Below, piece by piece: positions 25,862 to 33,395 of a stretch of 64,000 nucleotides of DNA. Source of the stretch: Actinophytocola algeriensis (GTDB lineage Bacteria; Actinomycetota; Actinomycetes; Mycobacteriales; Pseudonocardiaceae). Both the position numbers and the translations under genes were made by a program. The stretch lies in contig NZ_JACHJQ010000001.1 in assembly GCF_014203735.1 (NCBI RefSeq), positions 186,001 to 250,000 on the forward strand, read 5' to 3'. A model generated the notes under the pieces. That model was not told the origin of the DNA. It worked only from the letters and a program-made list of their open reading frames with translations, and searched no databases. Each line of letters starts with the position of its first letter. The stretch's first letter is position 1.

Positions 25862-26415
25862 GAGATCCCCGCAGCCCGCAACCGCGTCTCCGTCCGCTCC
25901 ACCGCACCACGCAACTCAGGCTCGGCCTGTCGGATGAAGAACGTCACCACATCCTGCGGCCCATACCGCTCTTGGATCTCCTTGAGCCGCTCATCAAAAG
26001 CGACTGGTTTACCGTCGGGCGATGTGGTCATGTCAGCCCACCACAACGCATCCCGGAGGGGCGTTTCTTCGTCAATCCATTCCGCCAACTCGGCCGACAG
26101 GCCGCGCAACTCGGCCTCTCGATATGCGCAGGAATGGTGGGCTACTAATGCGACGAGACGCTTGTCGACGGCGGAGTCACGCAGGGCCCGGGCCCCGTCG
26201 AGCGGGTGAAACCCGGTTTTGGCGATCTCAGGGGAGTAGCCGATGTCGTGGAGAACGGCAGATGCTGTCAGCAGTTGGCCGTCGAGGTCGGTGAACGTAG
26301 GTGCTGCGACACAAGCGCGGTCGGCGACGCCCTGAACATGTGACCACCGACGTGGAAGTTCTGGCTCTAGCAAGGTCAACGCTTGCTTGCGGGCCCACGC
26401 CACAAGATCACCCAT
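25852..26415 (-). CDS. HD-domain phosphohydrolase-like protein
   Basis: 187 residues. The metal-binding histidine and HD pair are visible: His26 (WSHVQG), His56-Asp57 (VLHDIG), then AHHSC and a late aspartate in WWADMTTSPDG. HD proteins cut phosphoester bonds in nucleotides; the substrate is unknown. Such genes recur beside Nudix genes in AICEs, so this is probably still backbone rather than cargo. Confidence 0.85.
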   Translation of the reverse strand: MGDLVAWARKQALTLLEPELPRRWSHVQGVADRACVAAPTFTDLDGQLLTASAVLHDIGYSPEIAKTGFHPLDGARALRDSAVDKRLVALVAHHSCAYREAELRGLSAELAEWIDEETPLRDALWWADMTTSPDGKPVAFDERLKEIQERYGPQDVVTFFIRQAEPELRGAVERTETRLRAAGISYE

Positions 26416-26447
26416 GGCGCTACCTTATCGGTGCTGCAGCTTGATCA

Positions 26448-27488
26448 CTACGAGCCCGGCTGCAAGGGACCCCACTTGCCGAAGAGTTCCGCAGGCGGAT
26501 CGCTCAGGCTCGGGTCAGGAGTGTTCCAAACATGCAACGGCGTCCCGTTCCATGCTGCGAAATCAAGAAGAAGACCGACTTCGGTTCCCTTCTCGGCTCG
26601 CGGCACGCGTTGGTCGTCTACCTTGACCGTTAATACTCGACCCCAACGAGTGGCGTGTACCCCCGGGAGTAAAATAGAGTCGCCTTCGGCAACAGCTGAT
26701 TCGAGTGATGGGATTATCACCACTCTTTTTTTCTTAAAGTATTCACGAGGGGTGCCCAATAGGCTGCTCTTTCCATTTTCGATCGCAGTCGCCAGTAAGG
26801 GTCTAGCCAGACTTGCCACTAGTCCCAGGGAAATGGCTTCCACGTAGTTGACCTTATCGCGTAGTCGATCATAAGATATGATCTCGCCGGGTATGCCCCG
26901 ATGGGCAACCTCGTTGCGCCGTTCGACCAAGTCGCTCAGTTCACTTTTGAGTACCTCCGTGAGCGTGTCGTCAGTTGCGTCCGAATTGAGTGACATCCAC
27001 TTTTTCACGGCGTCCGAATTTATAATATTGCTCGGCAAATCTGCTGCCGCCCACCGAAACAGTTCAAGGAAGGCATCCCAGCGAAGGTTCGAGTTGTGAA
27101 GCGCGATAAGCTCAAGTCTTAGGTCAAGTGACTGACTCGAATTATTCAAAAAGGACGTTAGACTCTTTGCGACGTCTAGCTCGGTGACCTCCTGATATCT
27201 TCCGGTTCCCAAGGCCTGCCCAAGGAGCACCGAGGCATTTCTAACGTAGCGTTTACGCAAGGTCAAGAACTGCTCATTTGAAATGTTGGAGGGGTTGGCC
27301 AGTATCAGCTTGCCGAATTCGAAAGCTGTGCGCTCGGCGAAACGCTCAAACGACGAGTATAAGGCGGAGATGCACGCGATGTAGGCAAATCTACGCTGAT
27401 CAACCGTCTGCTGTTCCTCGGGAGTGGCCGAGAGAAACCGCCGAATCCGATCGAGATCTGCGGCGAGGACGCTGTATTGCGGCAACAT
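26448..27488 (-). CDS. HEPN-domain protein (MAE_28990/MAE_18760-like), putative RNase effector
   Basis: 346 residues. The first about 230 residues are helical with the HEPN signature RNEVAH (Arg191-x4-His196), the catalytic motif of HEPN ribonucleases; an ERTAFEFG segment near 52 may complete the site. The last about 110 residues are beta-rich and unknown. Third gene of a tight operon (11 bases after the DUF262 gene). GC content is visibly far below the chromosome. I infer that this is the toxic effector of a defence cassette; the HEPN family label is from motif memory. Confidence 0.7.
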   Translation of the reverse strand: MLPQYSVLAADLDRIRRFLSATPEEQQTVDQRRFAYIACISALYSSFERFAERTAFEFGKLILANPSNISNEQFLTLRKRYVRNASVLLGQALGTGRYQEVTELDVAKSLTSFLNNSSQSLDLRLELIALHNSNLRWDAFLELFRWAAADLPSNIINSDAVKKWMSLNSDATDDTLTEVLKSELSDLVERRNEVAHRGIPGEIISYDRLRDKVNYVEAISLGLVASLARPLLATAIENGKSSLLGTPREYFKKKRVVIIPSLESAVAEGDSILLPGVHATRWGRVLTVKVDDQRVPRAEKGTEVGLLLDFAAWNGTPLHVWNTPDPSLSDPPAELFGKWGPLQPGS

Positions 27489-27499
27489 GAGATCGCTGC

Positions 27500-28801
27500 C
27501 TAACTCTGAGCTGCCAGAGCTGCAGTGAGGGCATCTATCGCGTACCTGTTCCTTGCGTGAGCGTCTGTTGTATTAGTCCTTCGCCCGCCAAAAGTTGCGC
27601 CGTGTTCGTCATACATCGTTTCTAATGCGGTGCGAACACGATCAGGTTCGCCCAAAAGCGTGGCCCTCTGACTATCGTCAAGGGCAGAGCTTGCGTACAT
27701 AAGCGCGTCGAATGCAATTTTGCTAAAGTGGCGTTTGCTGCCCTCGACTCGGAACGCACTTGCTCCGCCGATCTGATGCCAAAATCTGATGTTGACTAGG
27801 AACAGTCCGCGGTAAGATTCGAGGGTTGCGGGAGGGAAGTTGTTTCCCTTTATTAAGAACTCATCGAGAAAATCAGTGATGCGATTGAGGCCTTGGGAGA
27901 ATTTGTCAAGATGTCGATAGGCAAAGAATCGAAGCACCAGCTCCACGTCTTCCATTGATTCGTACATCTTGCGGCCGAGAGGTGTAACTTTGACTCCGTC
28001 AGAGTCAGGCTCAAGGTCTGTTAATTCTGGGTCGTCAACATCTTCTGTCCGAGTCGAAGCGATAAGCTCCTCCGATTTTCGCGGAGTTCCTAGCATTGTT
28101 CGCAGTTCTATAGTTTCAGATAGTTCGATACAGAGATTGTTTAGTGGTCCATCGTAGACGGCATTGCGCGTTTCTTGTCCGCTAAGCCGAACTCCGCCGG
28201 AGTTCAACCTTTCAAAGACTAGTTTCTTTAGAAAGGCGGCCTGCTCGTCTGTCGCGGCGGTTTCGTTCAAAAGGATAATTGATGATAGATAACGCCGGTC
28301 GATGCCGTCACGAATTGAAGCAGGAAGAGTGGAGTATGTCCGACCGTTGAGTTGTGGCCAGTGCTGGAGCTCTGTCAGTGCTAGTTTATTGCTGTAGAAG
28401 TCCATCAGGGCTGTCAAGCGCTGACGACCGTCCATAACCTCGAAGCGGGCAAGTTCGTACTCATACAGAAACACCGGCGGCACTGGGACGTTCATTAAGA
28501 ATGATTCAATCAGGCGGGACTTGCGGCCATTGTCCCAGCGGTGACGACGCTGGTACTCCGGATCCCGTCTGTACTTCGCTACTGTCTTCCCTGATTCTGT
28601 TTCGAACGTGTCCGTGAACATGCCCAAGATTTGATTCAGCGGATACCGTGCCTGTTCAACGACGATGCGAACGCCCTCTGAGACGTACCGCTTATTTAAT
28701 TCCGCATCAGACATGGATGGGAAGTCATTCGGCTTCAGTGCATCAATTGTCTCTCCGGGTAGAGGAGACACCTTCAGTTTATCCGGATCCTCAGACTCCA
28801 T
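27500..28801 (-). CDS. DUF262-domain protein (GmrS/ParB-like), putative sensor NTPase
   Basis: 433 residues. DUF262 landmarks: YQRRHRW (83-89), SRLIESFLMNVPVPPVFLYE (95-114), the nucleotide-handling motif DGRQR (124-128) and FERLNSGGVRLSGQETRNA around 200. In GmrSD-type type IV restriction enzymes this domain is joined to a DUF1524 His-Me nuclease; no such nuclease motif is visible in the C-terminal half here. GAGGA precedes the ATG. It begins 12 bases after the methyltransferase and is followed by the HEPN gene, which may supply the missing nuclease. Confidence 0.82.
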   Translation of the reverse strand: MESEDPDKLKVSPLPGETIDALKPNDFPSMSDAELNKRYVSEGVRIVVEQARYPLNQILGMFTDTFETESGKTVAKYRRDPEYQRRHRWDNGRKSRLIESFLMNVPVPPVFLYEYELARFEVMDGRQRLTALMDFYSNKLALTELQHWPQLNGRTYSTLPASIRDGIDRRYLSSIILLNETAATDEQAAFLKKLVFERLNSGGVRLSGQETRNAVYDGPLNNLCIELSETIELRTMLGTPRKSEELIASTRTEDVDDPELTDLEPDSDGVKVTPLGRKMYESMEDVELVLRFFAYRHLDKFSQGLNRITDFLDEFLIKGNNFPPATLESYRGLFLVNIRFWHQIGGASAFRVEGSKRHFSKIAFDALMYASSALDDSQRATLLGEPDRVRTALETMYDEHGATFGGRRTNTTDAHARNRYAIDALTAALAAQS

Positions 28802-28813
28802 GCCGTCCTCTGT

Positions 28814-29971
28814 TCACGTTCGGATATCGAGAACTTCCTGGGCTCCCAGGGTGCGTGAGCGTCGACCAGTCAGTTCCGCAACTATATCGACCTCATCAAT
28901 AGCCGACCCGGCTCTGCCGAACTGTTCAGCCTGCCTTGCGCGTTTTGGTGAGATGCCAGCTGGTCGAATATCCTTAATTTCCCACGCAGCTTCTGAGCGT
29001 GCGATAGTTTCAGAGATCATTTCTTCGGGATCCGTGCGCGCTGATGGTATGGCGCCAAATCGTATTGCTAATCTAGCGTTCGGTTTGCAGCGGCGAGCAG
29101 TTGCGGACCATACGTCAGCCAGAGCTTGGATGAATGAGTCCTTATTCGGCTGACGGGCAATCTGTCCGTTGGTGCCGTATGCCACCTCTGATGGTCCGCC
29201 TATGAACCAGGATCGCAACCATTGATCCGCGACGTAGGTGCGCATACCGTAATAAGGAGGCGATGTGACCACTAGGTCAAACTTCTGTTGCAGTTCGCCG
29301 AGTTTCTCGACGGAATCTCCTAGGTGTACTCGACCGCCGCTTGCAATCGGTGATGCTTCCAGTAGTCGGTTAACGCGCCTTGTGATCACGTCCAATGTGG
29401 GTATGCGTACCGGAGTCATATTTCGAGTCTTCCAAAACTTCACGGCATACGCTGGCTTTGACGCGTAAGTTCGTGGCATCTGATTGGAAAGATAAGATGG
29501 AAGCCCCTTGTTTTGTGGGCCATGCAGAATGCCGAGAATGACGGCTCGGAGCATTGCGGCAGTTGGAGTAGCTAGACTCATAAGTCGCGTTCGCAATGTG
29601 ACGATCTCGCGGAGAGTTTCGCGTTCGTAGCACCATTGCCAGAATTCACCCGTCGGCACGTTGTCGTGCTCTTCTGTACGAAGAATTTGACGAGCCAAAC
29701 GTATGACAGCCTGAGGTGTCACTTGAGTAAGCTTCGCCTGCGTTATCGCTACAGCCACCGGATTAATGTCAATCCCCACTGATGGTATTCCCAGTAGGCG
29801 GGCAGCGTAGAGTGTCGTACCTCTGCCGCAGAAAGGGTCGAGTACACGAGTAGTGTCCGGTTTTGCGGCGAGCTGTTCGAGGGGGAAATCGATTGGAAAC
29901 ATGGTGTAATACGGACAGATGGCATTGAGTCGGAGTGCATTCTCCGACATCTTTTGGGCATAAGGCACCAT
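28814..29971 (-). CDS. site-specific DNA methyltransferase (amino-type)
   Basis: 385 residues from ATG at 29971. SAM-binding motif I DPFCGRGT (45-52) precedes the catalytic motif IV TSPPY (236-240), which marks N6-adenine or N4-cytosine methylation; about 185 residues between them may include the target-recognition part. The frame is open to 30175, but the extra 68 residues look non-coding. GTG at 29983 with TAGCAT upstream is an alternative, possibly leaderless, start. First gene of the methyltransferase-DUF262-HEPN operon; low GC. It probably marks self DNA against the other two proteins (inference). Confidence 0.85.
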   Translation of the reverse strand: MVPYAQKMSENALRLNAICPYYTMFPIDFPLEQLAAKPDTTRVLDPFCGRGTTLYAARLLGIPSVGIDINPVAVAITQAKLTQVTPQAVIRLARQILRTEEHDNVPTGEFWQWCYERETLREIVTLRTRLMSLATPTAAMLRAVILGILHGPQNKGLPSYLSNQMPRTYASKPAYAVKFWKTRNMTPVRIPTLDVITRRVNRLLEASPIASGGRVHLGDSVEKLGELQQKFDLVVTSPPYYGMRTYVADQWLRSWFIGGPSEVAYGTNGQIARQPNKDSFIQALADVWSATARRCKPNARLAIRFGAIPSARTDPEEMISETIARSEAAWEIKDIRPAGISPKRARQAEQFGRAGSAIDEVDIVAELTGRRSRTLGAQEVLDIRT

Positions 29972-30479
29972 CGTCGCGTTCACGAGGTTTATGCTACAAC
30001 GATGGAGCCTTGCTCGGCGTCGGCCCCGATCAGCCTGTGTGCGATCACCAGCTTGCGTGGCTGCGAAGAGCATCCCGTCTCGTTTGCCTGTTGCTGAACT
30101 TGGCTCTATGGGATCAAGGCGCCGCCGGTGGCGGCGCGCGCTGCCTGTCCCGTTGGCGACGTGGCCCGTATCCATCGCGGCTCAGGCGGCTGCCGCTCCG
30201 CTCACGCCGCCCGGCCTGCGCGGCGCAGCCCACGGCCACGGGTCGGCAGCGCCACCACCGGCGGCGCAATGGGCCACAGGGCAGCTCCCTCGGCCTCCAT
30301 GATCGAACGCCGGGCCGACGGCATCAAGAGCGCTCCGCGTCGCTGACGCGATGGCCGCGAGCGACCACTCTTGACACCGCCGACCCGGCGCACGAGACGG
30401 CCTGTACGAGGGAGCGGGGGAGGTCTAGGCAGACCAAGATCAGGCCGTCTCCAGGCCGTCAGAGGTCACCCAACAACGA
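29972..30479. other. intergenic region between methyltransferase and attR
   Basis: 508 bp. GC rises sharply again from about 30100. No convincing gene. A long imperfect hairpin has outer arms TCAAGAG (30324-30330) and CTCTTGA (30368-30374) with further pairing inside; it could be a replication or transfer signal or a terminator. CAGGCCGTC-type repeats at 30450-30472 resemble motifs at the other end of the element (17288-17335). Confidence 0.5.
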
Positions 30480-30528
30480 GAAACGACGCCAACCGACGGA
30501 ACGTGTTTCCGCTGGTCAGCGCCGTTTC
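30480..30528 (-). terminator. element-borne replacement terminator behind sodN
   Basis: Read on the minus strand, 13 bases after the sodN stop: a 15-bp stem GAAACGGCGCTGACC with GGTTGGCGTCGTTTC (12 Watson-Crick pairs, 3 G-U) and an inner CGGAA/TTCCG hairpin. It shares ACGGCGCTGAC with the original terminator at 17158-17188. Confidence 0.7.
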
Positions 30529-30541
30529 GGCGTGGTGGAGA

Positions 30542-30574
30542 TCAGCCCTGCTTGGTCTCCCAGAAGATCTTGTC
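30542..30574 (-). repeat. attR core inside the sodN 3' end
   Basis: 33 bp identical to attL. It supplies the last 10 codons and TGA of the intact sodN gene, so integration leaves the protein unchanged. Confidence 0.93.
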
Positions 30575-30949
30575 GATCTCGGCGATGTAGTCCAGGAGTT
30601 CCTGGCCCTTGGCGGGGTCCATGGAGCCCTTGGTGCCCGCGGCGCCGGCGGCCTTGGTCGCCTTGTTGACCAGCTCGTGGAGCTGCGGGTACTTCTCGAA
30701 GTGCGGCGGCTTGAAGTAGTCGGTCCACAGGACCCACAGGTGGTGCTTCACGAGCTCGCTGCGCTGCTCGGCGATGAGGATCGCGCGCGTGCGGAACTCC
30801 GGGTCCTCGTTGTCCTGGTATTTCTGCTGGATGGCCTTCACCGACTCGGCCTCGATGCGGGCCTGCGCCGGGTCGTACACGCCACACGGAAGGTCGCAGT
30901 GTGCGGTGGCCTCCAGGCGTGGGCCGAGAATGCGCGACAGGAGTCGCAT
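30542..30949 (-). CDS. sodN: nickel superoxide dismutase (proenzyme)
   Basis: 135 residues. The nickel hook HCDLPCGVY begins at residue 17, so a 16-residue leader is removed to expose His1, Cys2 and Cys6; the mature size of 119 residues is normal. It converts superoxide to peroxide in the cytoplasm. ATG at 30949 has AGGAGG upstream. The maturation protease gene sodX is divergent, 83 bases away. The last 10 codons are the attR core of the AICE. No Nur-type operator was recognised. Confidence 0.97.
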   Translation of the reverse strand: MRLLSRILGPRLEATAHCDLPCGVYDPAQARIEAESVKAIQQKYQDNEDPEFRTRAILIAEQRSELVKHHLWVLWTDYFKPPHFEKYPQLHELVNKATKAAGAAGTKGSMDPAKGQELLDYIAEIDKIFWETKQG

Positions 30950-31032
30950 CTTTCCTCCTGAAACAGGTTGACGCTCCGACGACCGCGACACTACTCCCGG
31001 CACGCTGGGCCGACACGACGGAGGTGATCGAA

Positions 31033-31353
31033 ATGAACCCGCTCGGGCGGCTTCCCTACCGGCGCATTCGGGTGCGGGGGGCCTCCATGGCGCCCACGCT
31101 GAAGGACGGGGACGTCATCCTCGCGCGGAACCGCCGGGCTCCTCGGACGGGTGATGTGGTGGTGGTCACGTGGGTGACGCGGCCAGGACAGTTGTCGATC
31201 AAGCGAGCCGCGGGCCCCGACGGGACGGGCTGGCACGTCGAAGGGGACAACAACGTGGCCAGCACCGACTCACGGGAGCTGGGGCCCGCCCTGGTCCACG
31301 GGGTGGTCGTGGCCCGCCTGTGGCCTCAGCCCAGGCTCCTCAGCTCGCGGTAG
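31033..31353 (+). CDS. sodX: nickel-type superoxide dismutase maturation protease
   Basis: 106 residues, S26/S24-like: RGASMAPTL with Ser18 and LSIKRA with Lys57 form the Ser-Lys dyad. It removes the SodN leader to free the nickel-binding N-terminus. GAGGTGATC precedes the ATG. Its last 28 bases overlap the convergent epimerase gene. Confidence 0.92.
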   Translation: MNPLGRLPYRRIRVRGASMAPTLKDGDVILARNRRAPRTGDVVVVTWVTRPGQLSIKRAAGPDGTGWHVEGDNNVASTDSRELGPALVHGVVVARLWPQPRLLSSR

Positions 31354-31931
31354 CGCGCCTGGCAGTCGTCGTAGCGGGGGAGCAGGCCGATCTGTTCCGC
31401 TTCGGCGAGCGACGGGGCGGCGGTGTCCTTCTCCGACAGCAGCAGCTCGATGTCCGTCGGCCAGGGGAGGGCCAGTGCCGGGTCCACGGGGGTGATGCCG
31501 TGCTCGGCCGGCGGGTTGTACGGGGTGGAGCACAGGTAGGAGATCACTGTGTCGTCCTGGAGGGCGACGAACGCGTGACCCACGCCCTCCGGCACGTAGA
31601 CGGCCCGGAAGTCCACGGGGTCCAGGCGGACCGCGTCCCACACGCCGAAGGTGGGCGAGCCGGCCCGGATGTCGACGACGACGTCGAGGAGTGCACCGGC
31701 GGGGCAGTACACGTACTTGGCCTGCCCGGGCGGTACGTCCGCGAAGTGCAGACCGCGCACGCTGCCGCGTCGTGACCTGCTGTGGTTGCTCTGCGCGAGT
31801 CGCAGCGGGTGCCCGACGGCCTTGACGAACGGCTCCTCCTGGTACGGCGACACGAACACACCGCGCTCGTCCGGGAAGGACCGTGGGGTGAACTCGAAAC
31901 AGCCGGGGATCTTGAGCTCGCGAACCTCCAT
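31326..31931 (-). CDS. dTDP-4-dehydrorhamnose 3,5-epimerase family protein (RmlC-like)
   Basis: 201 residues, cupin fold. RRGSVRGLHFADVPPGQAKY carries the catalytic histidine region, and VYVPEGVGHAFVAL the second histidine stretch. It acts on dTDP-4-keto-6-deoxysugars; no other sugar genes are adjacent, so the pathway is unclear. Start at 31931 (MEVREL) is taken from family length. Confidence 0.88.
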   Translation of the reverse strand: MEVRELKIPGCFEFTPRSFPDERGVFVSPYQEEPFVKAVGHPLRLAQSNHSRSRRGSVRGLHFADVPPGQAKYVYCPAGALLDVVVDIRAGSPTFGVWDAVRLDPVDFRAVYVPEGVGHAFVALQDDTVISYLCSTPYNPPAEHGITPVDPALALPWPTDIELLLSEKDTAAPSLAEAEQIGLLPRYDDCQARYRELRSLG

Positions 31932-32146
31932 GTGACGGAGGGTACGCGACAGCCGACAGGCGCCCTGTCTACACTGTGGGACACCGCAGCGTCCGCGGTC
32001 GCCCGTCCTACAAGCGTCTGGTGGCCGACGTGCCCGGCCTGGTCTCGCCGCATCGGTGCACCCAACCGATGCTCGACCACGCCGCGATCGAGCGGAGCCA
32101 ACCTTCCCAGAACCCTGGCTTCCGCACGCCCCGCAGGAGGGACGCA

Positions 32147-33340
32147 ATGACTGCCGTGAACGACCCGCTGGCCACCGACCTTTCCACTCCCGTCACCGAC
32201 GACGAGATCTTCCTGGCCCACGAGGGCGGCAAGCTGGACATCTCGGTACCGCGTTCGATCACCGACTCGCGTGCGCTGTCCATCGCCTACACGCCCGGCG
32301 TGGCGAAGGTGAGCCGGGCGATCGCGCAGGACGCGTCGCTGGTCACCAAGTACACCTGGACCTCCCGCCTGGTCGCCGTCGTGAGCGACGGAACCGCCGT
32401 GCTCGGCCTCGGCGACATCGGCCCGCGCGCGTCGCTGCCGGTGATGGAGGGCAAGGCCGCGCTGTTCAAGACCTTCGGCGGCCTGAACTCCATCCCGCTG
32501 GTGCTGGACACGACCGATGTGGACGAGATCGTCGAGACGCTGGTGCGCCTGCGCCCGTCGTTCGGCGCCGTGAACCTCGAGGACGTGGCCGCGCCGCGCT
32601 GCTTCGAGCTGGAGAAGCGGCTGATCGAGGCGCTGGACTGCCCGGTCATGCACGACGACCAGCACGGCACCGCGATCATCCTGCTCGCCGCGCTGCGCGG
32701 CGCGAACGCCGTGCGCGACAAGGCGATGGCCGACCAGCGGATCGTCATCGCGGGCGCGGGCGCGTCCGGGGTGGCGTGCGCGAACATCCTGCTGTCGGCG
32801 GGTGCGGGCGACGTGACCGTGCTCGACTCGCGCGGCATCCTGCACGACGGCCGCGACGGCATGAACCCGGTGAAGGCCGAGCTGGCCACCCGCACCAACA
32901 AGGCCGGGCTGCGTGGCGGCATCGCCGAGGCCATGAAGGGCGCCGACGTGTTCGTCGGGCTGTCCGGCTCGACGATCGCCGAGGACCTGGTCGCCACCAT
33001 GGCAGGCGACTCGGCGGTGTTCGCGCTGTCGAACCCGGACCCGGAGATCCTCCCCGACGTGGCACGCAGGCACGCCGCGGTCGTGGCCACCGGGCGCAGC
33101 GACTACCCCAACCAGATCAACAACTCACTGGCGTTCCCGGGTGTGTTCCGCGGCGCGCTGGACGCGGGTGCGCGGCGCATCACCGAGCACATGAAGCTGG
33201 CGGCGGCGGAGGCCATCGCGGCGGTCGCCGCCGAGGACCTGTCGGCCGACTACATCGTGCCCAGTGCGGTCGACCCGAGGGTCGCGCCGGAGGTGGCGGC
33301 GGCTGTCGCCCGTGCGGCGAAGGAAGACGGGGTAGCCTGA
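32147..33340 (+). CDS. NAD(P)-dependent malic enzyme
   Basis: 397 residues, typical of short bacterial malic enzymes without a phosphotransacetylase domain. AYTPGVA, the catalytic lysine in EGKAALFK, metal-binding NLEDVAAPRCFE and HDDQHGT, the Rossmann motif GAGASGVA and SNPDPE are all present. It turns malate into pyruvate and CO2. AGGAGGG precedes the ATG at 32147. The frame is open upstream to 31976 but without homologous character. Confidence 0.95.
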   Translation: MTAVNDPLATDLSTPVTDDEIFLAHEGGKLDISVPRSITDSRALSIAYTPGVAKVSRAIAQDASLVTKYTWTSRLVAVVSDGTAVLGLGDIGPRASLPVMEGKAALFKTFGGLNSIPLVLDTTDVDEIVETLVRLRPSFGAVNLEDVAAPRCFELEKRLIEALDCPVMHDDQHGTAIILLAALRGANAVRDKAMADQRIVIAGAGASGVACANILLSAGAGDVTVLDSRGILHDGRDGMNPVKAELATRTNKAGLRGGIAEAMKGADVFVGLSGSTIAEDLVATMAGDSAVFALSNPDPEILPDVARRHAAVVATGRSDYPNQINNSLAFPGVFRGALDAGARRITEHMKLAAAEAIAAVAAEDLSADYIVPSAVDPRVAPEVAAAVARAAKEDGVA

Positions 33341-33395
33341 GCACCGGCGGGAAGATCGGCGACTACGCCCGACCCGCCGGCATGCGGGCGAGAGG

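Larger units (their letters stand above)
17205..30574. mobile_element. AICE-type integrative and conjugative element in the 3' end of sodN
   Basis: Bounded by a perfect 33-bp direct repeat; one repeat unit plus interior is 13,337 bp. The minus-strand order int-xis-rep-hyp-traB followed by small genes and a Pra-like activator is that of pSAM2-type AICEs: tyrosine recombinase, rolling-circle Rep, and a single FtsK/TraB-like translocase that moves double-stranded DNA. A divergent DUF5919 regulator and a Nudix gene sit beside the activator. The right third carries methyltransferase-DUF262-HEPN cargo at clearly lower GC. All backbone genes are intact, so the element may still be able to move. Confidence 0.92.

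Noticed and set aside
27500-28801. GmrSD-type type IV restriction enzyme
   Set aside because: No DUF1524/His-Me nuclease motif in this protein or its neighbours, and a DNA methyltransferase is present, which type IV systems lack.
29972-30175. 68-residue N-terminal extension of the methyltransferase
   Set aside because: Arg-rich, no homologous character, and it crosses the GC boundary; the start at 29971 gives the expected SAM motif position.
30950-31003. Upstream start of sodN adding 18 residues
   Set aside because: AGGAGG directly precedes the ATG at 30949, and the known leader length before the nickel hook fits that start.
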